Shown: positions 36,594 to 47,795, numbered from the stretch's first letter. The stretch: 64,000 nt of DNA from Adiantum capillus-veneris (GCA_014529385.2 CM043943.1:97056355-97120354); one strand, 5' to 3'. Numbers and translations: made by a program. The notes: a model not told the origin generated them from the letters alone.

Positions 36594-37804
36594 GTGAAGG
36601 TCTTGCTCGGTTTTTGACTCACTCGAGAAACCTCGCTGGGTGTTCATGTTAACACTTTTTTTACTAGATGTAGAGCTTAATAGAAAAAATAAATGCAATG
36701 GGAAATGTCTTTATTCTAAATTTCAATTTTTTATTTTTATCTTCAGTACTCAAAGTGAAGTACGTAATGTTAGATTGTCACTGGTTGACTCCTATGTAGA
36801 ACAAGGGATGTCATATGGAAAGGATCAGTCTTGGTGGACTAAGATGTGATTGTGGTTAATTGTAATGAAATATTTCATCATGTATTTGGAGTGGATAAAT
36901 ATTGCACAAATAAATCATTTACCAGTAGAAGCTCATTGAAGTAAGCTGACATAAAGAAAAAATCCCCTTTGATGGCATTGGTTAGAGGATCTCTCAAATA
37001 CATGTGACCATTAATCCACAAATTGATTTCTTTCTAGCCAATGCTCCACACTTGATCTATATTATTGGGATAAGATGTGCCAACTTGCACAATTGCATGT
37101 TCTTACTCCAAACATTACGAAGAGAATGGGGTGAAGGAGGGCCTCTTTATTTGACATGAGCTTATAAAGGTGATTAACATTTTGACAAATAGGTGTATGC
37201 CATGTGTGCAAGATAGGTGGGTGTGTAAGAGATGTGTAAGAGTGGTCAAAGTATGCACTTCCCCCCCAAAAACGGAGGTGGAAAACTTTATGAATTTTGT
37301 CCTTCCATAACTCCCACATATGATCTCCAATTTCAATAGAGATCATAGATCTGTAACCTACATGTCGAGCTCTTTCCATAGATATGCTACATGATATGGT
37401 TTTACTTGCTAGATTTTAAATTCCATTTTGGGGGGAAATTTTGAATTCAAATAAAGTATCCGTTTTGGCTGTTTGAATTCAAAAGCTGTCCTTTGATTAC
37501 TTTCTTAATACTAAAGGTTTGACTTCCTTAAACTGCCGAATAAAGAGCCCCTCGTAGACCCCATTCTCTTCCTAATGTAAGCCTGTTAAGATGAGACATT
37601 TTTATCCCATTAGTAATGTCTCAAAATGGAATTATGAAGTGGATTGAATGAAATGGAGAATGATTTTCTATCAAGTTAATTAGAGAGACAAGATGTAATG
37701 GCTATTCACAATACAATAGCTCCAAGCAAAAGGATGTTGAGTATGGAGAGAAAAAGAAAAGAGAACTCCAAGATAGGAGATTTGGGTGATGTTATGGAGG
37801 GAAG
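34783..37804. repeat. 3.0-kb direct duplication, copy B
   Basis: Copy of 26753-29758, offset 8030 bp, in the same orientation. The poly-C tract of copy A is replaced here by CTCCCTCCC plus a longer (TC)n (about 36533-36591), and the (GA)n tract is longer (about 36358-36415). No gene recognised. Confidence 0.85.
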
Positions 37805-38621
37805 AAAGGGAGGGAATGTTGAATAGAATCCTTTGAATTATGATGGTTTTTTACGGTTGTGCTAGAGAGGTGTATTCTATTGTGTGCATGTAGGATACAT
37901 CCTCCCATTTCTCTAAACTTGACATGGAGAAGAAGAAGCATGATCAATGTTAGATTGTGCAAATGACTTTTTTTTTTTTTGTGAGAGCGCCTGCTAAGTA
38001 CCCAATGAAAAAAAGTTGGCAATTGTGCAAGCCCATACCAATGAGACAATAACCAAAGGGCATGACACATTGTAGGATCAAGTAATGCATCTTACTCCCC
38101 ACCTCTAAAAAATTTGATTGCCAATTTGTACCATAGGGCCCTCAACAAGCTCTATGGAAAAAAATTGATGATTGCGTGGCTCCATACCCACGACATGATA
38201 ACAAAAGTCCATGAAGCTTTGAAGGGGTAGGTAATGCATCCTACTTTCTTCCCTTGCAAAGTTGCATGGCCATCGTTTCCAACTAAGGCTACACAAATGG
38301 CCATAAAAAATTGTAGAGGCAAGTAATGCATCCTAATCCCTGTCCCTCCAAAGTTTCATGACCATCGCTTATCATCTCACTGATATTGGGCTACAAAAAT
38401 GGCCTAAAAATTTGTAGAGGCAAGGAATGCATCCTAATCCCTGTCCCTCCAAAGTCTTATGACCATCGCTTATCATCTCACTGATATTGGTCTATGCAAA
38501 TGCCAGTTTATTGCTATAGGGAACGCTCAGAACCCTATGGAAAAAAATTGGTCATGAGACAATCATTGAAGGCCATGAAATATTGCAAGGGTGGTAAATG
38601 CATCCTAGTCCCTACCTCTGG

Positions 38622-40028
38622 TGTTAGGTAAAGGCGGTGTGCCTCACCATGCTTTGTCCATTTCCGTTCACCAATGTTGGGCCGCCCACATTAATCTCCT
38701 TATTTTTTATACATACAAAGAATAAGGAGCTCTCACTCATTCTCACAGTGTGCTCATTTAGTGAGATTTGGGAGCTCCACCCCACATTCTTTGTCTTGAT
38801 CTCTCTCCCACTCTCTTCTCTCTCCATCTTTGTTGCACACACACGCGCACCTTCAATCCATTCCTTCACAATTGGTATCAGAGCTTTGTCGGGGAGGCGG
38901 CGCAGGTGCCAATCCACAGCGTTATGCTTATAGATGCTAATGGATAGCTCAAACAGAGGAGCACTCACACAAAGAGCTTATAGAAGCTATCTAGTGCTCA
39001 CAAATCAGCCCACACTATAGTAGGTTTTCAGAAATTGATTTCCACATGTCGTTTTTCGAGCTCAACAACAATGCTTTTTGCGTAACTTTTGCATACGGAA
39101 TGCCATTTATGCAAGGTTAGGGTGTAGCCTGGGTTTTGGCACACTCTACATGCAGTGGTGATGTCCATTTGGATCGATTTTTACCTCTGTAATTTGTGTA
39201 GAAACAAATATTTATTGTGTGTCAAGGATTCCACACATGGTTCGCGCTGGGATGTGAGAGTGGAATTGGCTTCAAATTTGCTCATAGGTGGGAGGATATG
39301 ATGCATGGTCTATGTGGTGAAATGCTCAAGGAGACTCATGTGATCTTAGTGGTGCTAATCTTCTGATTTTGCAGTCATTCTTAGCAGGTATGCCTTTGCT
39401 AGACGATGCTGACATAGTGATGCATAGTCAAGTTCCTGATGAGGATGCATATGGCACTGAGGTTGCTGCTGTTGATAGGGATAGGTTGGCACACATAGTG
39501 CATGTTTCATTGAATTTTGGATCTCTCATGTCTGGCCTTTTGGTCTCAAGACCTGATGTTGCTTATGCGGTTAGTGCATTTGCAGTGGGAGTTGTCAATT
39601 GTGCGATGACTGACACTCGCATTGTGCATTGTGGAGCCATGCAGGACGTTACTCAATACCTGCATCAGGAGTGTCATCATGGCTGTATCCCTAATGGTAT
39701 GCATGTTGCATTTCCAGTAGAGTAGTTACAGATGCACTCAAGTGTTTGAAGTGAGCTAGTGGACATAGGTTGAGAGTTTTCAACTCTCATCTCTTGTATA
39801 TACTAGTTGTAGGCTAGTCTTCTCGCCACTTATTGGCACACAACCATTATTGGGAGAATGTTAGGTAAAGGTGGTGTGCCTCACCTGCTTTTCTTGTGTC
39901 TGTCGGCCAGATCACCCACATTTATCTCCTTATTCTTTATACATACAAAGAATAAGGAGCTCTCACTCATTCTCACAGTGTGCTCATACAGTGATATTTG
40001 GGATCTCCACCCCACATCCGTGTGTCGT

Positions 40029-40084
<56 letters not shown>

Positions 40085-40126
40085 TTTGTTGTGCACACAT
40101 CCATGCCTTCGACTCATTCCTTCACA
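38622..40126 (+). mobile_element. Small non-autonomous copia-type LTR retrotransposon
   Basis: Two direct repeats starting TGTTAGGTAAAGG and ending TTCCTTCACA are LTRs of 249 bp (38622-38870) and 268 bp (39859-40126). They differ mainly by a (TC)n tract in the 3' copy. Two bases after the 5' LTR comes TGGTATCAGAGC (38873-38884), the initiator tRNA-Met primer-binding site typical of plant Ty1/copia. A purine tract TTGGGAGAA precedes the 3' LTR. The internal part is only about 990 bp and holds one decayed coding remnant. No convincing 5-bp target duplication is visible. Confidence 0.8.
39369..39725 (+). pseudogene. Copia pol remnant (RT to RNase H junction)
   Basis: A 118-residue frame whose middle reads FGSLMSGLLVSRPDVAYAVS and later AMQDVTQYLHQ. 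This resembles the copia motif GSLMYL..TRPDI.YAVS...H..A..RVLRYL just before RNase H. Catalytic reverse-transcriptase and RNase H residues are absent, so it cannot be functional. It lies inside the small LTR element. Confidence 0.5.
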
Positions 40127-41240
40127 CATGGAATATTTCACTACTTTTGATTATTGTCTCTTTGGGATGGGGTTGCACAATCACCATTTTTTTTGTTATG
40201 GGTCCTAAGCAAGCCCTATGGCAAAAAAGTGGTGATTGTGTAGTTCCTTACTAACAACGTAGTAGTTAAAGACCATGAAAGATTAAAGGGGAAGATAATG
40301 CATACTACTTTTTCCCTTGCAAAGCTCCATAGACATCTATAACTGTCTCACCCGACCAGGGCTACACAAATGCCAATTTTTTGCCATCGAGCTCAGTAAG
40401 GGCCCTCGGTAAAAAATTGCAATTCTATAGTTCCATAAGGACGAGAAGGTAACCAGACACCATGAGACTTTAGATACATTTTTAATGCACCCTAGTCCTT
40501 GACCTTCTAGAGTTTTATGGTCATGGCTTATCATCTCGCTAGTCTAGAATTGGGTAAACACCATTTTTTGTTTAAGGGCCGTAGCGAGCCCTATGGAAAA
40601 AGATTGGTGATTTTGAAATCCCATACCAATGATACTTTAATGAAATTCAATGAAAGTTTGGAAGGGCAAGTAATGCAATGTGTTCCCTACCCTTGCAAAG
40701 TTTCATGGTCATCGCTTACCATCTCGCAAGTTTGGGACTACGTAAACACTGATATTTTTCCATAAGACCCTCAACAAGTCCTATGGGAAAAATTTGGCAA
40801 TTGTGTAATCTCATAATGAAAACATAGTAATCAAAATACATTAAATTTTTTAGGTGTCAATAATACACCCGACTTCTTATCCGTGTAGAGCTTCATAGCC
40901 ATTGCTTACCATCTCGCTGGTGTTGAGCTATGCAAATGCCAATTTCTTGCCATAGGGCTTGCTAAGAACCCCAAGGTAAAATAATCACGATTGTGTAGTC
41001 CCATACAGATGAGATGATAACTAAAGGCCATGAAACATTCCAAGAGTGGGTAATGCACCCTACTCTTTATCCTTGAAAAGTTTCATGGACATCGAATACG
41101 GTCTCATCAGTCTATGGCTATGCAAATGCCAATTTTTTGCCATAAGGCTCTAAGGGACATATGGTAAAACATTGGCGGTTGTGTTGCTCCACATCAGCAA
41201 GATGGTAATCGAAGGCCATGAAAATTTGTACGAGCAGGTA

Positions 41241-42146
41241 TGTGTTAGCGGGTCATCACGGTGGATGTCTACAACATAGCTATCTAGCATTAACATATGT
41301 CAATACTCAAGGAAGCGACTTGGGATGGGGAACAAAGATTCTTTAATATTTTCAGTCTCAAGAAGTGAACCTACGAAACTACACAATTAACTACGTTTAG
41401 AAAATCTCTCATTCTCTAGTTTGGAGATCACTTTATGTCCAACCTCATTTCTCTAGGTAATCATGCCTTTTTCGCATCCACCAATCATGTCGGAAGTAGA
41501 AAAACTCAAGGAGGAGTATTACAACACCTAAAGGCTCAATCCTACCAAGTCATGTGGTCATCTAAGAAGGTACCAAAATCCCAATCCATCCCAAAAAAAG
41601 TGCAAAAAACTACAACAGAACTATTTAGAAAGGTAGCTCTATAGTATAGAAACACTCTTCCAAGGTCAAAACATCAAAACAGAACCATTTTAGCACTCAA
41701 ATCCACACATTTAGCTCACAAACCAATTTTCGCGAACCACATCAAAACTGAGAATGGTTACACTTAGATTAAAGAGCAAGAGATAAGGAACACAGTGCAC
41801 TAAACGGAATCAAATTTTTATCACCAATCAAAGAGAAATATTGATTACAAATTGTAGCAGACTTGGATCTCACAGTCGATGTCCAAAAATACTCTAAGAT
41901 AATGATAATCTTCCCTTTCAAACTAAGGGTTTTTACTCAAAAACTTGGGACCCTTTCCTACGACGATTGGCCACTTTACAAGGCTCGTAGGTTCTGAGCC
42001 GGCAATAGAGAATAATAGGCTAGATTACACTTCAAGAATCATTACTAACATAATTACAAGGCTTCTTTTGAAAAAAGGAATTGAATAGAACGAAGTGTGG
42101 CATGTAGCCAGCTCTTTAGGTGACGGTCCACTACATCCACCAAACA
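41241..42146 (-). repeat. 3' LTR of reverse-strand retrotransposon (copy 2 family)
   Basis: On the minus strand it starts TGTTTGGTGGATG after a purine tract and ends CGCTAACACA, 906 bp, with TG/CA borders. It inserted into the satellite, because the bases beyond its end (AGGTA, 41236-41240) continue the satellite motif. The matching 5' LTR is not found up to 64 kb. Confidence 0.7.
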
Positions 42147-42160
42147 TTCCCCCCTTCCTA
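42147..42160 (-). other. Polypurine tract of copy 2
   Basis: The minus strand reads AGGAAGGGGGGAA directly before the LTR's TG, as in copy 1 (1139-1152). Confidence 0.65.
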
Positions 42161-42373
42161 TTCATTGCACGTCCTTGTGCAATTGCATATGTGGCTGGGC
42201 CAATGAATATAGTCTTTAGTAGTCCGTCATTCTTTTTCTAGTGTCCCCGTGAGTCACCTATGTCTCTGCCCATGCTTCGATCTCGATTGTTGTTGCCAGA
42301 TCTCTGAATGGCTAATTGTCGAGAGTGTTCTGATATGAAATATCTGGAGCAGGCAAATCCTTGGTCATGGGAT

Positions 42374-42553
42374 TTAAATGGAGGAGTCAACTTCAAAAAA
42401 TTTGGTCATGAATGCCTCTTCAAAGGTTTTTATGTAATGTGAGGTCAAAAACATGACTCTTGCATATAATCCCATGACGATGTTTCTACTGGGAACATTA
42501 GTTTCCAAATTCCAGCATAAGCCTCTGGTTCCTTCCACAAACTTCTACCAAGG
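42374..42553 (-). pseudogene. C-terminal end of the copy-2 retrotransposon gene, cut off by the MULE
   Basis: The minus frame reads KFVEGTRGLCWNLETNVPS, then GLYARVMFLTSHYIKTFEEA and FMTKFFEV, and stops at 42374. It aligns with FLEGNKGLCYDLSGQ...FYAICMFLPSHNMLAFKESF in copy 1. Removing the MULE and one 9-bp target copy joins this frame directly to VEHPW at 47.8 kb, with a TAG between. Confidence 0.7.
42545..42553. repeat. Left 9-bp target-site duplication of MULE
   Basis: CTACCAAGG, identical to 47796-47804. Confidence 0.9.
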
Positions 42554-42855
42554 GAGTGCTACCGTTCTCCGAGCGATGTTTTCCTAGAGATCCTAGTTTC
42601 CGTGCAAGTCTTGGCGGATGGGTACTCCGTAGAAGGGTACTCCTATTAGACAAGGTGGTCTTGTATGCAGCTATCCATGAAAACTACAAAGCTATAAATT
42701 AGATCATGTTCTTGAATACATATTGACAAGAATGAATTTTGGTGCTTGAAAAGGACATAGAGAACTTTACCTACAAGAGGATACATGCTGCATTGATCAA
42801 TACAAATGGAATGCCTAAATCAATTGTTTATTTATATACACCCTAATCTCATGTC

Positions 42856-42914
<59 letters not shown>

Positions 42915-43067
42915 CAAGATTGCAACAATAACAATACACATTTAAATGGAAGACTCTTGGATACTAAATTTTTGTTATAAAAAAGACATGACAGACTATA
43001 GCTGAAAATAAGGATTTCATGTACGATCAATGAAACAAAATGTAACAATAATTTACAATGATTCACT
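42554..43067. repeat. Left terminal inverted repeat of MULE
   Basis: It matches the reverse complement of 47318-47795 from the terminal GAGTGCTACC to TTTACAATGATTCAC. It contains a (AG)27 tract at 42857-42910 that is about 54 bp here and about 23 bp in the right repeat. Confidence 0.9.
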
Positions 43068-43302
43068 TTGTCAAAACAAAAAGTAAAAACAATGATGGCA
43101 ATATACTCCAAGCTTCATAGCAAAATGTATGATCTTTGATTTATGTTGCTATAGTTTTCGATCCATTAGATAGTAGCGAAAGAGTCATCTCCGTATCGAT
43201 GTAAAATATACACCAAAAAGTTTCTAGTTGTTGCTTGGTCGTGATTTGCATCTCAAAAAGACAAAAAGACTCAACTGGCTTTAATGCTCACACACATGAT
43301 TG

Positions 43303-45101
43303 TCAAATTGTGACATTGCATCGTCTGCCACTAAGAGCCTGAAATAATTCAACTTTTGTGAGAGCTGCCTGGTGAATGAACTCGTGAGATGATGAATCCA
43401 ATCCCCATATTTGCAAATACACATAGTACAAGTGCTTACATGTCATGTATGTCAAGCGCTTGCTTTCTCTTTTCAAAAATCCCTCACACGTGCAACGAGG
43501 AAACTCGCCCAGAGTCACTAAGTAGTTGACACCTAATGCTCGCGAGCCTTCAGTACTTACGTAGAAAATATGAGACTCATTGCATAAAACAATGGCCTCA
43601 CGAACCAGTTGCGCAGACAAGGTTCTTCCTTTCTGAATGCTAACCTGGAACTCTTTGGTCAAATTTGCTCTCCACTTAACAAGCTTACCATCTCTAAATT
43701 TTGGCCGAAAAGAACTAAGCGCTTGCAAAGAGCTCGATGTTGCATTTGCTGTAGTTGATTTGATTGAGCTTTTACCTGATTCAAGTGAAAATCAATTTTC
43801 CTCAAGGATTTGTATCTCTTGTGGTTGCAACAAAGTTCCCTCATCCACTGGTCACGCTCCTGGAGCAGGGCCAATCAAGCCAACAACATGGTCCTCATCA
43901 ACCTCCCAAGAGTGTGTTGGGGATGAGTTACAAAACCAAATAAACCCCCCCACAAGACCTCGAGGATACTTACTTCGACCCCAAAAGCAAGTTGCAGGTA
44001 CTCCATATTTGCTATTATCAATCCCTGCATTAATATATGATCCACATCTTCCACTTTGCCTCGGTAATCGTCCAAAACAAGTCATTTTCTTTCTTGGTTC
44101 GGTTCTTCTGATAGCCCACACTGTCTTTGGAATCCCCCTCTCCACATATTCTCCTTTTCTCTCACCTTCTGGTTTATTTTTGTAGCTATGACCCTCAGTA
44201 ACAATTACAAATTCTGGCATATGACTATCCTCTTCTAGGATCTCTCTTGGATCAACCTGCAGCGATCGCTTTGCACGCACACTCCGTTTACACATTGCAG
44301 AATGTTGCATCTCCGGAGACTGAATCCCCATTTCAACCATAGATGAATGAGCAAGATCTGCTAGTTTTCTATTCAATGTCTGGCTTGTATTTTGACTACT
44401 GAATCTCTCTGCCATATCTTGTATTCCAGGGCCTGTTCCTGCATGAATACCTTTCAAGTATGCATTACACTTCACACTTTGCAAAATAGCCATTGACATG
44501 TCAAATCCTGTGGCCTCATAAAGGGATATTTGGCTTTTAAAACCAACTCTAGCACGCATACTTGCATGTTTAGCCTCTGCTAGATTAGTGGTGGGCACAA
44601 AAATACCTAACTCATCTTGACTCACAAACCAAGATCCCCAATGGAATGCTCTCACATCCCACCAAGCAAGCCAAGTTCCAATGATGGTATCTCGCCCTTG
44701 ATTGAATGACCTGCATGCCAAAATTTTCTGATTTCATTCTTGCAGCTGTCTGCATCCACGTCAGATGGTGCATTTCGCCACTTTCAACACAAGGATTTAT
44801 GCTCCTCTTGAAATGAAGGACGGATACACTTATGTGTGTGGTGAACCATGCTTTGCTCCCAATGGAAATTACAACTCCTCTCTTTTTCAGGTACCTTTTT
44901 TTTTGCCCCACCAAAGTAAACTGCACGCACTGCAAGCCAATTTTCATTTGCCTCATCTGCCATGAATCCACGAAACTTTGGTTTTTCAAAGCCATTTTCA
45001 TGAACCACAGAATTCAACTTTTTCCAAAACTCAGTCTGAGCGAAGATATCCTTGACCTGGGAACAGAGGATTGCATTCAAGGTTTGAATTTCAAGATCCA
45101 A
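43303..45101 (-). pseudogene. Truncated MULE transposase with SWIM zinc finger
   Basis: Three frame-shifted pieces. The first (45101-44784) has KPKFRGFMADEANENWLAVR and RSCNFHWEQSM, equivalent to the D and C..H part of the MULE core. The second (44721-43852) has LAWWDVRAFHWGSW and VPTTNLAEAKHASM, like the TNN.AE motif near the catalytic E. The third (43728-43303) has a SWIM finger, CTCEGF...MTCKH (C-x-C-xn-C-x-H), with ALGVNYLVTLGEF before it. In the MULE family this protein cuts and joins the element's terminal repeats. The N-terminus with the first catalytic Asp is missing: upstream of 45101 lies only microsatellite. Frameshifts occur near 44.78 and 43.85 kb. Not functional. Confidence 0.75.
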
Positions 45102-45219
45102 ATCTATTTTGATTCTTTAGTGAATTTTTTAATAGTGTTTATATCCACGCACAGACATATATATACCTACTTACTTGCATACGTATACATAGATATATAT
45201 ATGTCTGTTTATGCATGTA

Positions 45220-45223
45220 AGTA

Positions 45224-45304
<81 letters not shown>

Positions 45305-45378
45305 CATGTTTCTGCATACATTACTCTATTGTGTATGTCTCTCAAGTATCCAAGTTATGTCTTTGCACACATACACAG

Positions 45379-45450
<72 letters not shown>
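45220..45450. repeat. (AT)n and (TC)n tracts between the divergent MULE genes
   Basis: An AT tract at about 45225-45296 and a TC tract at about 45380-45449. The Ile/Tyr- and Ser/Leu-rich ORFs are translations of these. The region would contain the promoters of both element genes and has replaced the transposase N-terminus. Confidence 0.9.
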
Positions 45451-45454
<4 letters not shown>

Positions 45455-45484
45455 TATCTGTATGTGTTTTGAGAGGAAAACATA

Positions 45485-46710
45485 TTGATATCATGCTCTT
45501 GTGATCCTGAAGGGAATACTCTAAAAGGTCAAAAGAGACTTTCCAAAAGGACTACACAATTTATTTATCTTGCAACGCATTATTTGGGATACATGCCTCA
45601 TGTTGAGAATCCCAAAAGCATTGTAGTGGTTGGTGATTACATCACCATTGGGAAGGATTTTACGGGAGGAAGAAACAATGATACCTTCTATAGTGTGCAC
45701 GAGTTCATCAAGCAAAATAAGCCTTCATGGGTTAATTACACAAAGAGGGGAAAGACTGTGGATTGGGCAGCTGACTTCATTTTTCTTGACTTGCCATTTG
45801 GAGGCACTCAAGGTGGTGACGATTCTTGTCCCACTTGGGATTTTGTTTCTGAGGACCATGTGCGCTATGGGATTGCTTTGGTAGCATCTACTTTGGCAGA
45901 TTTGGGATGGTTATTGGTGATGGCCTCTATGGCAGGTATTTGTTAAAGTTAATAGTTGTTAATATTTATGTTTATTTTGTATGTTTCTACTTATTGAAAC
46001 TTTTCTAAGATGATGCAATTATATTATAGGTGATTTCACAATTGGGTGGATTGAGCGCTATGATCGCGTTTACGATTTGGAGATAGTGAGACAAGTGGTT
46101 GTCATTCATCATTCTACATATGGATTCAAAGAGATTGGTGGTATTCGCACATATGTGAGTATAGTGATGATTATATTCTATTCAAATGCTCAAAAATACA
46201 TGTGTTTCTTGAATTAAGGTTTAATTGGATATTATTATCTTTTGTTGCTAGTGTTCTACGTCAATGCTTTTTATGGTTTGACGTCGAGCTGCAGATCCTC
46301 CTATTTTCATTGCAGAGAGTACACCTCTCTTTGAGTCCTTCGGCATGCATCCTTTAGATACCCTCGCCTACCATTATCTTCCGGATGATTTGCGTGCTTT
46401 GGACCCTGTCGGGCAGCAATGGCGTGGGGGACTAGAGAGGAGTCATACATTTTTAGCATGCTTTGTACACATGTACTGTCGTCGAGGTGGTGTGTGCATT
46501 GAGATGGGATGCGGTACTGTGCCTATTCTTAAGACATGCATGCACACTGGTAGAGTATGTGCATCTATCGATGTGGATACATTTTTGATGACCACGCATG
46601 TAGAGCCTCTCCTTTTGGCTTACATGCAACAAGGCAGCCATGATGATGTTAGTAGGCCGCAGGCAGATGATGAGGTGGATCCACTTGTAGGTTTCAATCC
46701 GTATGACTAG
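45485..46710 (+). pseudogene. Beta-class amino-methyltransferase-like gene carried by the MULE
   Basis: Three exons, 45485-45935, 46030-46154 and 46252-46710, with compact GT-AG introns of 94 and 97 bp and matching phases, give a frame of 344 codons. Residues 101-107 (LDLPFGG) resemble the catalytic DPPY motif IV of N4/N6 amino-methyltransferases. An amphipathic GIALVASTLADLGWLLVMAS follows. Much later come GGVCIEMGCGTVPILKTC (271-288) and VCASIDVD (294-301), resembling the SAM-binding motif I (D-F-x-G-x-G) and its acidic strand. Motif IV before motif I is the beta-class order. A TGA at 46279-46281 (codon 202) interrupts exon 3. CGA to TGA by methyl-C deamination is one explanation. The start may be internal, since CDPEGNTLKG reads as mid-protein. 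DNA is the likely substrate, by family only. RNA or protein substrates cannot be excluded. Confidence 0.6.
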
Positions 46711-47190
46711 TGAGGCCCTTGTCCCTTGAGACTAATACTATTATGGACTTCTTTCAAGTGTGGTTTGTTTTTATGTGATGTTTGGTTTATATTGCCATGT
46801 TTAATTATTCCCTTGTTTTGTCGTAGATTGACATTTATGTAAAACTCATGGGTTTTGGAACATAGCTTACTTCAGAAATGTTATGTTCTTGGATGTTATG
46901 TTGTTCATATGTTAATCTTCTCCCTTTGTATGAATTTTTTGGTATAGAAATTATTGCCAGCTCTAGGTAAATAGTAGTATTCCCATATATGCTTATGTGT
47001 TTTTTGGCTTGTATTTCCATATTTGGATATGCTTTTGTTCTATCATGGTTGGTGACAATATATGGATTACTCACGATTTAGGAAACACATTTTACATTGG
47101 AAATGTTATGTATTAGATGTTATATTTGAATATGTTAATATTTTTCCTTTGTATGGATTTCTTTATATGTATTAAGATTTTGTTTATTCC
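46711..47190. repeat. Diverged ~245-bp tandem pair downstream of the methyltransferase
   Basis: The segment with GAAATGTTATGT..GGATGTTAT..ATATGTTAAT.TT..CCTTTGTATG at about 46875-46935 recurs at about 47100-47160, with related upstream sequence. No gene. Confidence 0.5.
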
Positions 47191-47198
47191 TTCCATGA

Positions 47199-47329
47199 AA
47201 AGTCAATTTCCCGTGTATGCCGAAGCAATGGCAAAGAGCATGTCTAGAGACAAACAGTTCGACATGGAACGGGAAGAGCATAGCTACATTCAAAACCTTT
47301 ACATTGATGATGAATGTGAATCATTGTAA
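47199..47329 (+). CDS. Exon-like small ORF at the inner edge of the right TIR
   Basis: A 43-residue frame with good protein character: KSQFPVYAEAMAKSMSRD then KQFDMEREEHSYIQNLYID. It is preceded by an AG acceptor within CATGAAAAG and ends in a TAA just inside the right repeat. It may be the last exon of the methyltransferase gene, if splicing skips the 46708 stop, or the relic of a third element gene. Not recognised. Confidence 0.35.
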
Positions 47330-47795
47330 ATTATTGTTACATTTTGTTTCATTGATCGTACATAAAATCCTTATTTTCAGCTATAATCTGTGATGTCTTT
47401 TTGATAACAAAAATTTAGTATCCAAGAGTCTTCCATTTAAATGTGTATTGTTATTGTTGCAATCTTGCATTCTCTCTCTCTCTCTCTCTCTCTAGACATG
47501 AGATTATGGTGTATATAAATAAACAATTGATTTAGGCATTCCATTTGTATTGATCAATGCAGCATGTATCCTCTTGTAGGTAAAGTTCTCTATGTCCTTT
47601 TCAAGCACCAAATTCATTGTTGTCAATATGTATTCAAGAACGTGATCTAATTTATAGCTTTGTAGTTTTCATGGATAACTGCATACAAGACCACCTTGTC
47701 TAATAGGAGTACCCTTCTACGGAGTACCCTTCCGCCAAGACTTGCTCGGAAACTAGGATCGCTCAGAAAACATCGCTCGGAGAACGGTAGCACTC
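47318..47795. repeat. Right terminal inverted repeat of MULE
   Basis: Reverse complement of 42554-43067, differing by a few substitutions and by its microsatellite length. Confidence 0.9.

Larger units (their letters stand above)
37990..41235. repeat. ~185-bp satellite, second array
   Basis: The same monomer type as at 4.25-8.37 kb (CCATAGGG...CCCTATGG dyads, GCCATGAAA..TTTGCAAGGG, GTAATGCATCCTA). It is interrupted by the copia-type element at 38622-40126 and cut on the right by the LTR starting at 41241. Monomers are strongly diverged. Confidence 0.8.
42554..47795. mobile_element. Mutator-like element (5242 bp) carrying a methyltransferase-like gene
   Basis: The ends are perfectly inverted (GAGTGCTACC at 42554, GGTAGCACTC ending at 47795) and are flanked by an identical 9-bp duplication, the MULE hallmark. 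The inverted repeats extend about 514 bp on the left and 478 bp on the right and are nearly identical. Cargo: a truncated MULE transposase on the minus strand (43303-45101), a methyltransferase-like gene on the plus strand (45485-46710), a (AT)n/(TC)n intergenic stretch between their 5' ends, and a small exon-like ORF next to the right repeat. It disrupts the reverse-strand retrotransposon gene. Similarity of the two terminal repeats suggests fairly recent mobility, perhaps by transposase supplied in trans. Confidence 0.92.

Noticed and set aside
43637-44185. 182-residue plus-strand ORF
   Set aside because: Antisense shadow of the MULE transposase pieces.
44832-45488. 218-residue plus-strand ORF over 45 kb
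   Set aside because: Antisense to the transposase, then microsatellite translation.
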